A stretch of DNA of 47,029 nucleotides from JBHIET01 sp046760785 (GTDB lineage: Bacteria; Chloroflexota; Anaerolineae; B4-G1). The position numbers and the translations under genes are program-made. Below the pieces are notes generated by a model that was given only the letters and a program-made list of their open reading frames with translations, did no database searches and was not told the DNA's origin. The stretch covers positions 1 to 47,029 of the forward strand of contig JBHIET010000021.1 in NCBI GenBank assembly GCA_046760785.1, written 5' to 3'. This document shows, one piece after another, positions 14,366-22,707 of this stretch (position 1 is the stretch's first letter; every line of letters begins with the position of its first letter).

Positions 14366-15823
14366 ATGAGAAACTGGCGGGTCTGGGCGTGTGTAGGAGC
14401 GATCGTTGTGCTGGTCGCCGTGACTGGCTGGCCAGGGACAGCACCACCACTCGCACACGCGGAGATTCCACAACGGATTTCTGTTTCTCCGCATCTGGGC
14501 TACGGCATCAACGTGCGCCAGGAAGGCAGTATTGACCCGCTCGTCGCACCGCTGGGCTTCGGGTGGGTCAAGTTGTGGGAAGAGTACCAGGAAGAAGGGG
14601 TCAACCTGCCTACCGAGAGGTTGCCTTACCAGGTTCTGTTTACCATCGAGTGCAATGGGATGCCCGCGGATCTCGACGAGTGGGGAGACCACGTTGAGGA
14701 AATCGCCACTGCTCGCCTGGGGCTCGTCGAGGCCTACGAGATCGGCAACGAACCCAACGTTGAGCGTTTCTGGGGCGGCGCGTCGCCTGACCCCCGCGAG
14801 TACGTCCAGGCACTCCAGGTGGCCTACGAGCGCATCAAAGCGGTGGACCCAGCCGCCATCGTCGTGAGTGCAGGGTTGGCGCCGGTGGGTCGTATCCAGG
14901 GGGGCTGCCACGGGTTAAATGGCAACGATTGCCATGCGATGGACGAGCGGGAGTTCGCTCGCGTGATGTTCCTCTGGGGCGCGGGCAGCTACTTCGATGC
15001 CTTCGGCTACCATCCCTACGGCTTCGCCTACGCGCCGGAGACCGATCCGCACACCGTCTCCAACGGCTTCGCTTTCCGTGGGGCAGAGGTGATGCACGAT
15101 CTGCTGGAGCAATATGACCTGGGCCACAAGCCCCTGTGGGCCACCGAGTTCAACTGGCTGCGCGAGTGGGAATACATGCCCTCCCATTGTCGCGATGACT
15201 ACGAGGACAGCTTCGGCTGGATGGAAGTATCCGAGGTGCAGCAGGCCAGCTACATCACGTGGGCCTTCGGGTACGCCGACGAGAACTGGCCCTGGATGGG
15301 GGCGATGTTCGTCTGGAACCTGGACTGGCACAATTACAACTGGCTGTGCGAGCCCTCGCGCTACTTCTCAGTGCGCAAAGACAATGGCACCGACGAAGGT
15401 GTGCCGGCCCTGGCCTATTCCGCCCTCATCTCGATGACCAAGCGCCCCGGCTACTTCGGCCCAAGGCTGGCAGTCGCGCCGACGGCTCTCACCTTCCTGG
15501 CCGATGTGGATGAGCCAGGCGTCTTCACGACCACGCTTCGTCCGTGGAACGCTGGCTACCGTGTGCTGACCTGGACGGCAACAGTATCACTGGGGATGCA
15601 GGTGACGCCCACGCTTGCCATCACCACCGGCCTCCAGGGGTCGCCGTTGACAGTGACAGTGGACACCACAGGCTACGCCACAGGCACCTTCACGGGTGGT
15701 ATCACAGTGACGGCGACGACGACCGATGTGCTGGACGCGCCACAGGCGGTGCCGGTGACGCTGCTCGTCGTGCCGGAGGTGTATCGTGCGTACCTCCCGA
15801 TTACCCCCCGCTCTTGGCCCTGA
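14366..15823 (+). CDS. secreted glycoside hydrolase (clan A) with beta-sandwich tail
   Basis: 485 residues. An N-terminal signal peptide (about 1-32, ending near LAHA) leads into a TIM-barrel glycosidase resembling GH5/GH39-type enzymes. The acid/base is likely the Glu of YEIGNEPNV (about residue 130) and the nucleophile the Glu of PLWATEFNW (about 264). From about residue 370 an immunoglobulin-like repeat begins (LAVAPTALTF...), similar to BACON-type domains. The last residues are VYRAYLPITPRSWP, a tail pattern often seen on exported Chloroflexota proteins. The substrate cannot be told. The ATG at 14366 is chosen; a GTG six bases earlier is in frame. Confidence 0.8.
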   Translation: MRNWRVWACVGAIVVLVAVTGWPGTAPPLAHAEIPQRISVSPHLGYGINVRQEGSIDPLVAPLGFGWVKLWEEYQEEGVNLPTERLPYQVLFTIECNGMPADLDEWGDHVEEIATARLGLVEAYEIGNEPNVERFWGGASPDPREYVQALQVAYERIKAVDPAAIVVSAGLAPVGRIQGGCHGLNGNDCHAMDEREFARVMFLWGAGSYFDAFGYHPYGFAYAPETDPHTVSNGFAFRGAEVMHDLLEQYDLGHKPLWATEFNWLREWEYMPSHCRDDYEDSFGWMEVSEVQQASYITWAFGYADENWPWMGAMFVWNLDWHNYNWLCEPSRYFSVRKDNGTDEGVPALAYSALISMTKRPGYFGPRLAVAPTALTFLADVDEPGVFTTTLRPWNAGYRVLTWTATVSLGMQVTPTLAITTGLQGSPLTVTVDTTGYATGTFTGGITVTATTTDVLDAPQAVPVTLLVVPEVYRAYLPITPRSWP

Positions 15824-16214
15824 TACACTTCAGATTTGGCTTTCCCTTTTGTAGAAATTACACTATAATAATCATATCGCAGTAACGCCGTAAAGCGGGA
15901 GTATTCTTGACACATCGATTTACCTGGGAGCCTCTTGAAGCCCCTGAATTGGCAAGTATTCGCGGACGCCTTGCGCAATCTCTGGCTGCGACCAGGCGAT
16001 GGCCTGCCCTGACACCTCGCCGATGGCACTGCCGCCAGTGGCCTGGAGGGGGTTTGGGGGTACGGGCAGAATACTTGCCAGATGCCACCCCCTCAGGGAA
16101 ATCGGTGTGACAGATTGAGTGGATGAAACCGAGCACGCTGGAGTTGCGTAGTACTGGGTGGAATGTCAAGGCCGGTGAGAAGATCAGTCACCTAAAGTTA
16201 AGGAGGATTGCAAA
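15824..16214. other. intergenic region without recognisable gene
   Basis: A TATAAT (15864-15869) in an A/T-rich pocket resembles a -10 box, but no good -35 lies before it. A 67-codon frame at 15907-16110 shows no family resemblance and no ribosome binding site. The region probably holds the promoter of the coiled/SPFH gene pair; a strong AAGGAGG site precedes 16215. Confidence 0.4.
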
Positions 16215-16736
16215 ATGGGAGACATATACGAGAAAGTAAAAGGCGGCCGCACAGCGCTGGAGAAACTGACGGACTTCATCCCTGGTTGGAGCGGATATCA
16301 GGAGCGTCAGACGCGACGCAAGGCCGACCAACTCCTGCGCCAGACTCTGGCCAAGAAGCTGGCCGATCAGCGCCGGAATCTCGACGCGGCGCAGAAGGAA
16401 CTGATCGAACACAAGCGCATGGATTTGGTGGACAACGTTGGCGGCGCCGTGACGCAGCTCCAGACCTTCATTGACCGCGTCCGCGTCGCCAGCTACGGCT
16501 ACTCGGGGCTGTTCGATGCCGCGAAGGTCAACGAGAGCGAGTTGGAACAGATGTACAACTTCGACGCGGCGTTGTTCGATTACGTGGAGCGGCTGGACGC
16601 AGCGGCCGGCCGTCTGCGAGAAGCGATCCCCAGCGGCGAGGGGCTGGTCGAGACGATCCGCATCGTCCAGGATATCTGCCGTGAGGCCAACAGCACGTTC
16701 GACCAGCGTGAGCATTTGATACTGGGAAGCCAGTAG
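16215..16736 (+). CDS. helical protein of unknown function, partner of the SPFH protein
   Basis: 173 residues, highly charged and almost wholly helical, with no membrane segment or signal peptide. Residues 30-75 are Arg/Lys/Gln-rich and could form a coiled coil. The region YGYSGLFDAAKVNESELEQMYNFD is the most sequence-specific part. I do not recognise a named family. It ends 19 bases before an SPFH-domain gene and both have strong ribosome binding sites, so the two likely work together as a scaffold and its regulator. Confidence 0.75.
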   Translation: MGDIYEKVKGGRTALEKLTDFIPGWSGYQERQTRRKADQLLRQTLAKKLADQRRNLDAAQKELIEHKRMDLVDNVGGAVTQLQTFIDRVRVASYGYSGLFDAAKVNESELEQMYNFDAALFDYVERLDAAAGRLREAIPSGEGLVETIRIVQDICREANSTFDQREHLILGSQ

Positions 16737-16755
16737 GTTTAGGAGGTAAGTTACG

Positions 16756-17784
16756 ATGGCACGAATCTTCGATATTGTACAGTTTGTGGACGAGGCCGGC
16801 ACGGAGATGGTGCACCGCATCCCTGAGCGGGGGTCCGGCGACTTCCGCATCGGGTCGCAGGTGATCGTCCGCGATAGCCAGGCGGCGGTCTTCTTCCGCG
16901 ATGGTCGGGCGCTGGACACGTTTGGCGCGGGTCCCCACACGATCACTACCGCCAACATCCCACTTCTGGTAGACCTGGTTGGCAAGGCATTCTCGGGAGA
17001 GACCCCCTTTAAGGCCGAGGTCTACTTCGTCAGCCTGCGTGAGTTCACGGACTTGAAGTGGGGCACCCCGACGCCTATCACGATCCCGGACCCGGTCCTG
17101 CGTATGGCCCGCGTGCAGGCACGCGGCAGCTACGGGTTGCAGATCATAGATCCGCAGCTCTTCGTCAACAAAATCGTCGGCACGCAGGGTATCTACCGCA
17201 CAGCCGATATACACGGCTTCTTCCGCTCTATGATCCTGACCAAACTGACCGACCTGGTGGGTGAGATGGGCAAGTCGGTGATCGAACTGGCCGGGATGGC
17301 GGAGGAACTGACGATGGGGGTGCGGGCCAAGACAGCCGAGGAGTTCGCCGCCCGTGGGGCGAACCTGACGTCGGTCTACGTCGAGTACCTCGGGCCGACC
17401 GAGGAGACGGCCAAGGCGATTGACGAGGCCGCTTCTATGGGCGCGCTGGGCGACATGAGCGCCTATATGCAGTTCCAGGCGGCGCGGGCGATGCGCGACG
17501 CGGCCCAACAGCCCGGTGGCACTGCCGGCACGGGAGTGGGCCTGGGCGCGGGCGTGGGCATGGGCGCAGCGATGGGGCAGATGCTGGCCCAGAGTATGCA
17601 GCAGCCGGCCCAGCAACCTGCACCAGCAGCCCCGGCGGCTCCCGCCGCCCCGAAGACGGCCACGGAGATCCAGGCCACGTTGGATAACCTGGACATGCGG
17701 CTGGCCGCGGGGGAGATCAGCGAGGCCACCTACAACAAGCTGTACGCCAAGTGGGAGGCCAAGCTGAAAGAGTTGGGCGGATAG
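16756..17784 (+). CDS. SPFH domain protein (virion core protein/YdjI-like)
   Basis: 342 residues. The N-terminal half is an SPFH/band 7-type domain without membrane anchor (IVRDSQAAVFFRDGRALDTFGAGPHTITTANIPL, about 35-68), as in the YdjI/virion-core-like group. A Gly/Ala/Met-rich low-complexity stretch (about 253-275) and a Pro/Ala/Gln linker follow. The final 40 residues (LDNLDMRLAAGEISEATYNKLYAKW) form a short helical hairpin resembling a SHOCT-type domain used for oligomerisation. Relatives bind membranes under envelope stress. AGGAGG lies at good distance before the ATG. Confidence 0.85.
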   Translation: MARIFDIVQFVDEAGTEMVHRIPERGSGDFRIGSQVIVRDSQAAVFFRDGRALDTFGAGPHTITTANIPLLVDLVGKAFSGETPFKAEVYFVSLREFTDLKWGTPTPITIPDPVLRMARVQARGSYGLQIIDPQLFVNKIVGTQGIYRTADIHGFFRSMILTKLTDLVGEMGKSVIELAGMAEELTMGVRAKTAEEFAARGANLTSVYVEYLGPTEETAKAIDEAASMGALGDMSAYMQFQAARAMRDAAQQPGGTAGTGVGLGAGVGMGAAMGQMLAQSMQQPAQQPAPAAPAAPAAPKTATEIQATLDNLDMRLAAGEISEATYNKLYAKWEAKLKELGG

Positions 17785-17833
17785 CCTTTACTTGCCTGAC
17801 CTGCTTGAACCATCGTACACAATCTAACCATTC

Positions 17834-17932
17834 GGGCCCTCATCCCTATCCCTGAAAGTTCATCTTTCAGAGGGGCTGTTCCTATCCTGCCCGTGCGCCG
17901 GGCGAGGAAAAGGAGAAACTGGGGGTGAGGGC
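17834..17932. repeat. GGCCCTCA...TGAGGGCC inverted repeat
   Basis: GGCCCTCATCCC near the left and GGGGGTGAGGGCC near the right end form an imperfect long inverted repeat. Nested inside is the hairpin CTGAAAG-TTCAT-CTTTCAG (17852-17870). It looks like a dispersed palindromic unit and may also end the SPFH transcript. Confidence 0.5.
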
Positions 17933-17954
17933 CTGTTCGTGAAACGGGGGGCAA

Positions 17955-19907
17955 ATGCTGTCACCTACCCGAAAAATGTCGGTGCGCACGGCAACTCTTC
18001 TCGGCCTGGTGCTGCTCTCTTTTGCCCTGCGTATCTACCGGCTCGATGGACAGAGCTTGTGGGGTGATGAAGGATGGGCCATCTATCACGCCGACCGGGA
18101 ATCGGTCGTTGACGTGCTGCGCGATACCCGTGACGCCGGGAACAATCCGCCACTCTATTACCTGGCCTTGCATTTCTGGATGCCTGTGGCTGGTCGTTCC
18201 GAGTTTGCCCTGCGCTACTTCTCGTTTCTATTTGGAGTGTTGGCGGTGCCGGCGATCTTTGTGTTGGGGCGCCGTTTGGGCGGCATGGGCACGGGGATCA
18301 TTGGTGCATTGCTCCAAACGCTTTCTCCGTACCACATTTACTACAGCCAGGAATTGCGCATGTATGCCCCGATGGTTTTCTTCGTCATTCTCTCTTCCTA
18401 CCTCTTCTGGCGCTTGTTTACGGCGAGAGGGGGTTGGCCGTGGCAGACATGGGCAGGTTACGCGATAAGCAGTGGTTTGGCTGTGTACTCCCACATTTTT
18501 GCCGGACCCGTCATCGTGGCCCACGGGCTCATGTGGCTGGGCGATCTTGCCTGGAGGCGGCGTGATGCCTGGCGTGTGGCTTTTCGTTGCCTGAGTGCGC
18601 AAGCGCTGACCCTGTTGCTCTTTTTCCCCTGGCTGGCCTTCATCTGGGGCCGGGCGGCGACTCTATCGGGACAGGTCCAACGGATGGGCGTCCCTTTATT
18701 GACTATCCTGCGCCGTTGTCTCAGCGATTTCAGTGCCGGTGTACCGCTCACTTCCTCAGCACCGGAGGAAGCAGGTTGGCCGTTATTGATTCCCTTCCTG
18801 CTGTCACTGGTGCTGGCTCTATTGTGGCCGTGGAGGCGACGTAACGCGGCGTTTCTGGTTGCCTGCTTGAGCGTGCCCATTCTGGCGATCTTCTTTGTCT
18901 CTTTTCCCACCCTGCCCGGTTGGACGCGCTATTTTGTCGCCGCCAGCCCTCACTACTACCTCCTACTGGCCCGGGGGGCGGATGGCCTGAGACAGTTCGC
19001 GCTATCCAGCTCTCCCACAGCAAAGTGGCAGCTTGGGTATGCAGGGTTGACTGCGTTGCTGGTCGCGCCTCTAACCTTTGCCCAGGCCCGCTCGCTGCAC
19101 CACTACTACACCGACCCGGCCTATTGGCGCTGGGATTACCGTGGGCAAATCGCTACCATGGCAGAGGCCGCTCGGGGAGGTGCTGCTATAGTTTTCAACG
19201 GTGGCAATGTACCACTTCTTTTCAAGTACTATCTCCCCGCCGACATTCCCTATATTGTCGTTCCGTCGGTCTGTGATGGGGATGAGGAGCGTGTCCGGAG
19301 CGAGATCGCTGCTGTCGCCACTGACTATGAACAAGTCTGGCTGGTGCGCGTGTTGCCACTGCCCTGCGATTACAACCAGCGGGCCGCCCAGTGGCTCAAC
19401 GAGCATACCTATCGGGTCAGCGAGACCTGGCTGGAGAACAACGTCTTCTCTCACTATCTGGCCCCGGCGAGAATGGGAGCCTTTCGTCCTCCCGCTCAGG
19501 CTGAGTCCGTTACTTTTGATGGTCGGTTCGAATTGTTAGAGTTTACCTTGAATCAGGATCACGTGGCCCTAGGTGGCACATTGGCAGTGGCCCTGCGCTG
19601 GCGTGTCCTTTCTCCTATGGAGGTGAACTATAAGTTCTTCCTGGCCTTGCTGGGCCCCAACGATGAGGTTCTCTCCCTGCAGGATGGCATGCCGCTGAAC
19701 TGGTTGCGACCCACGACGTTGTGGGAGGCGGGAACCATCGAGGATGATCACTGGGGAATGGCAGTGAGTGCAGACACGCCAGTCGGTACGTACCCGCTTT
19801 ACGTGGGGGTGTATGATCCTGCCACCGGGGAGCGGCTCCCCCTTCTGACCCCGGATGGAGAGGTCGTGGACGACAAGATGTTGGTGACGGAGATCGAGGT
19901 CCGTTGA
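17955..19907 (+). CDS. GT39/ArnT-like membrane glycosyltransferase
   Basis: 650 residues. The N-terminal part has the dolichyl-phosphate-mannose-protein mannosyltransferase (GT39/PMT) layout: RIYRLDGQSLWGDEGW with the catalytic Asp-Glu in the first extracytoplasmic loop (about residues 26-41), then NNPPLYYLAL, and about ten hydrophobic segments up to residue 380. A large extracytoplasmic part ends in a beta-sandwich domain from about residue 520 (LLEFTLNQDHVALGGTLAVALRW). It probably transfers sugar from a polyprenyl-phosphate donor to a lipid or protein outside the membrane. A second start (ATG at 17976) is possible. It is convergent with a related gene only six bases away. Confidence 0.85.
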   Translation: MLSPTRKMSVRTATLLGLVLLSFALRIYRLDGQSLWGDEGWAIYHADRESVVDVLRDTRDAGNNPPLYYLALHFWMPVAGRSEFALRYFSFLFGVLAVPAIFVLGRRLGGMGTGIIGALLQTLSPYHIYYSQELRMYAPMVFFVILSSYLFWRLFTARGGWPWQTWAGYAISSGLAVYSHIFAGPVIVAHGLMWLGDLAWRRRDAWRVAFRCLSAQALTLLLFFPWLAFIWGRAATLSGQVQRMGVPLLTILRRCLSDFSAGVPLTSSAPEEAGWPLLIPFLLSLVLALLWPWRRRNAAFLVACLSVPILAIFFVSFPTLPGWTRYFVAASPHYYLLLARGADGLRQFALSSSPTAKWQLGYAGLTALLVAPLTFAQARSLHHYYTDPAYWRWDYRGQIATMAEAARGGAAIVFNGGNVPLLFKYYLPADIPYIVVPSVCDGDEERVRSEIAAVATDYEQVWLVRVLPLPCDYNQRAAQWLNEHTYRVSETWLENNVFSHYLAPARMGAFRPPAQAESVTFDGRFELLEFTLNQDHVALGGTLAVALRWRVLSPMEVNYKFFLALLGPNDEVLSLQDGMPLNWLRPTTLWEAGTIEDDHWGMAVSADTPVGTYPLYVGVYDPATGERLPLLTPDGEVVDDKMLVTEIEVR

Positions 19908-19913
19908 GTCTCT

Positions 19914-21953
19914 CTATGGAGGTGGTGTGGCGACCTCCACCGTTGTCACCAACACGTGGTCGCCGGTTGGCTCGCTCACTGCGTCCAGCACCGGAAGCCG
20001 GGGGCCGTCCTCCAGGTAGAACCCCACCAGAATCTGGTATTTCCCCGCTGGTGTGTCGGGGCTGATGGGTACGCGATACTCATCGGCGACGACGTCCCCC
20101 ACCAACCACCACGAGCTGGGGTAGCTGCCGTCACATGGGAAGATGTCCTCCTGTCCCCATATCCGCCCACCTTCTCCCGGGCCGGGCGGGGCCCACAGGT
20201 GCACGAAGACCTTGTACCAGTCCGCCATCCTGGCCTGGGCCAGCCAATACAGGCGCAGGCGGATGGTATCGCCAGGGGCAAAGGGACCTGCTGGCGGGTC
20301 ATAGCCCAGCAGGCGAATCTTCCCATCAAAATTCGCTTCCAGCGTCACGGTCGGGCTGATCTGGGCTGTGCTGCCCGCCGGCGTGCGATAGACGACGGAG
20401 TAGAGCGTGTCCCCGATGTACTGCCTGTGGACGATCTGGCCGTCGGGGAACGCGGCTTGCAGGGTGGGCAGGGAGTTGGGGTCTTCGAGGACGACGATCA
20501 CGTGCGTCGTCGGCACCTCGGTGACGCTGGGGTAGACGACGCAGCGCCGGCCGATGTAGCTCCGAATGCGTTCCGGCTCGTCATCCAGCAGGAACGCCAA
20601 CGTTGGATAAGACCTGTACACCGGCGAGGTGTAGATACGTTCTCCTCGCGGCAGTGCTGCCATATATTCCCCCATCTGGCGCAACCCCACGTCGAAGGCG
20701 ATGAAGAGGTCGTCGGACCGTCCCCAGACGAGAAAGTAGTCCCGGGCAGTCTGTATCCCGATCAGCGTAAAGACGAGGGTCAGCAAGAACACAGCTCCCG
20801 TTGAGGCTATCCGCCGGGCGTGGGGGAGCCACCGTGTGGCGATTGCCACACTCAGGTCGTAGAAGGTCACTGCCCCCAATCCCACAAGTGCGGCCACTGC
20901 TGGCGCTCCCCCCACCATCCGTCCGAAATGGGGTGGATAGTCGGTCAGCGCGCTGGGCAACAGCATCCCCCCCAGCCAGCAAAGCAGGAACAGGTGAGGA
21001 AGACGGCGGCGTGCCACGCACCTGCCCAGCCCCAGCGCGAATAACACGGCTTGGATGGGATCGAGCACCGGGCGTCCTGGCAAGTTCTGGCGGTCATTCA
21101 AGTCTCCCTCTCCCTGGAAGAAGAGTCCCCTCACTACTTTGTCAACCCCTTCCAGGAAATCATCGCGCATGACCTGATTGGAGCGCATGGTGAGCCAGTA
21201 GGGGTGCACGGCGAAGAAGTGAGCCAAAGGCGCAACCACGAGCAGCGCAACGCAGGTCACGATTGCCAATATGCGCCAGTTGGCTCTCAGAAAGCCACGT
21301 TCAAGGATGGCGCGGCAGCCGAAGAACAGTGCCAGGAGGAGTGGCACGAAGAGGGCAGTGGGGTAGGTGTAAAGGGTCAGCCCCAGGACAATCCCTGCTG
21401 CGACGGCGTGCCAAGATCGCCGGTGATGCAGGGCCCACCAGATAGCGCCGAATGCTGGCACCGCCAGGGCGGGCACCATGATGTACTCCATTCCAACGCG
21501 GCTGAGGTGCACGTGCCAGTACAGTATCGCCAGGCTGAGCGCGGATGCCATCCCCAACTTCATCGCCCGCCGTTCCCCCGCATGCTCCCGAAACATCTCC
21601 CGCACGGCAAAGAACAGCAGTGGCACGGTCAGAGTGCCAGATAGAGCGGACACCAACCGCCCCCCCAAGAGGATGGGGCCGGTTGCTTGGAAGAGCAACG
21701 CGATCAGGTAGGGATGCAGCACATATCTGCCAAACTCTATCTCAAAGAAGAGCGGAGGAAACGGGTCCCAGTGGGGGAGGCGGAGGGCCAGCAGGTTATT
21801 GAAGGCCTCGTCGTAGTGGAGGCCGGGAGGGAGCCGATCAATGTGGTAGAAACGAAGGCCCGCCGCCAATGCTGTGACGAGTAGCAGGGCGGCACAGATG
21901 AAGTGACCTGTGTGTGGTTTCTTGTTTTTACGCGCCTGTGGGTTGGTCAACAT
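19914..21953 (-). CDS. GT39/ArnT-like membrane glycosyltransferase
   Basis: 679 residues, the same architecture as its convergent neighbour. A membrane segment at about 18-37 is followed by FYHIDRLPPGLHYDEAFNNL with the Asp-Glu catalytic motif, then about eleven membrane segments to near residue 410, and an extracytoplasmic tail. The C-terminal beta-sandwich (about 540-675) again carries GDTIRLRLYWLA...PAGKYQILVGFY, matching the tail of the other gene. Donor and acceptor are unknown. Its start overlaps the end of the upstream NERD gene by 26 bases, so they are co-transcribed. Confidence 0.85.
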   Translation of the reverse strand: MLTNPQARKNKKPHTGHFICAALLLVTALAAGLRFYHIDRLPPGLHYDEAFNNLLALRLPHWDPFPPLFFEIEFGRYVLHPYLIALLFQATGPILLGGRLVSALSGTLTVPLLFFAVREMFREHAGERRAMKLGMASALSLAILYWHVHLSRVGMEYIMVPALAVPAFGAIWWALHHRRSWHAVAAGIVLGLTLYTYPTALFVPLLLALFFGCRAILERGFLRANWRILAIVTCVALLVVAPLAHFFAVHPYWLTMRSNQVMRDDFLEGVDKVVRGLFFQGEGDLNDRQNLPGRPVLDPIQAVLFALGLGRCVARRRLPHLFLLCWLGGMLLPSALTDYPPHFGRMVGGAPAVAALVGLGAVTFYDLSVAIATRWLPHARRIASTGAVFLLTLVFTLIGIQTARDYFLVWGRSDDLFIAFDVGLRQMGEYMAALPRGERIYTSPVYRSYPTLAFLLDDEPERIRSYIGRRCVVYPSVTEVPTTHVIVVLEDPNSLPTLQAAFPDGQIVHRQYIGDTLYSVVYRTPAGSTAQISPTVTLEANFDGKIRLLGYDPPAGPFAPGDTIRLRLYWLAQARMADWYKVFVHLWAPPGPGEGGRIWGQEDIFPCDGSYPSSWWLVGDVVADEYRVPISPDTPAGKYQILVGFYLEDGPRLPVLDAVSEPTGDHVLVTTVEVATPPP

Positions 21954-22632
21954 CCAGGGCCTCGGCCAACTGGCGATGCACGCCAGCCGGCAGCGGCTTG
22001 AGCTTGCCTGGCCCCCGCAGCCAGGCTTTCACTTTCTTGCCGTAGAAAGCCGGCACCGGCGAAGCGGCGGCGTCCAACGTGAGGTCGGGATTGACGAAGA
22101 CGATGGCCGCCCGCACGGGCACCTCGACGTCTGGCAATTGTTTGGCCAACCAGCGCTCCATTTTGTATACCTGTCGCTCGGCCTCGATGTCGGGGGCACC
22201 CAGCGCCTCCTGGCCTGCGAACTGCCGGAAGAACTTTCCCCGCTGGCGGTGTTTCCATCGGCCATTCTCCTGACAAGTCACCTGCCCACCCTGTGTCTTG
22301 ACCACGAAGACGGTGCAGCCGCCAGATTCCAGCAGGAGGTGAGGAACAGGAAGGATGTATTGCAGAAGTATGTAACGGTTGTCCAGGCCCTTGAGAGCCT
22401 GGACCAGCGCGTCGTGATGGGCCAACTTGCCGACGTAACGGTCGGCGAAGAAGCCCCCCACCACCGAGAGGCCAAAGCCCAGCACCAGGCTCACCAGCAT
22501 CAGCACGAGCCACTCCGACTTTATGAAGGAGATAATCAGGCCAGCTACTAATGCCAGCAGTCCGGCCAGCGTCACATACTGACCGATGAAACTGAACACA
22601 CGGACGTGGCGTTCGTTGCGGATGATGTGCAT
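21928..22632 (-). CDS. NERD domain membrane protein
   Basis: 234 residues. Two membrane segments (about 16-36 and 39-61) precede a C-terminal NERD (nuclease-related) domain: DNRYILLQYILPVPHLLLESGGCTVFVVKTQGGQV (about 84-118) with the Glu and the VKT core, then QVYKMERWLAKQLPDVEVPVRAAIVFVNPD. NERD domains belong to the PD-(D/E)XK nuclease superfamily, but whether this one cuts nucleic acid is uncertain since the metal-binding acidic residues are only partly evident. The ATG at 22632 follows a GGGAGG at slightly long distance. Confidence 0.8.
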   Translation of the reverse strand: MHIIRNERHVRVFSFIGQYVTLAGLLALVAGLIISFIKSEWLVLMLVSLVLGFGLSVVGGFFADRYVGKLAHHDALVQALKGLDNRYILLQYILPVPHLLLESGGCTVFVVKTQGGQVTCQENGRWKHRQRGKFFRQFAGQEALGAPDIEAERQVYKMERWLAKQLPDVEVPVRAAIVFVNPDLTLDAAASPVPAFYGKKVKAWLRGPGKLKPLPAGVHRQLAEALDVDQPTGA

Positions 22633-22649
22633 TTCGACCTAACCTCCCA

Positions 22650-22703
22650 GCCCCCCTCCTCGCTTCTCCCTCCCCGCGCCGGGGGAGAGGATGGGAGAGG
22701 GGT
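22650..22703. repeat. CCTCCC...GGGAGAGG palindromic repeat
   Basis: CTCCCTCCCC and GGGGGAGAGG around a short centre form a strong hairpin in the gap between fabF and the NERD gene. It resembles the dispersed palindromes elsewhere in the window and could end the fabF transcript. Confidence 0.5.
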
Positions 22704-22707
22704 CTTT

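Noticed and set aside
15907..16110. A 67-codon frame before the helical/SPFH pair
   Set aside because: No start signal and no recognisable family; only a possible unknown remnant.
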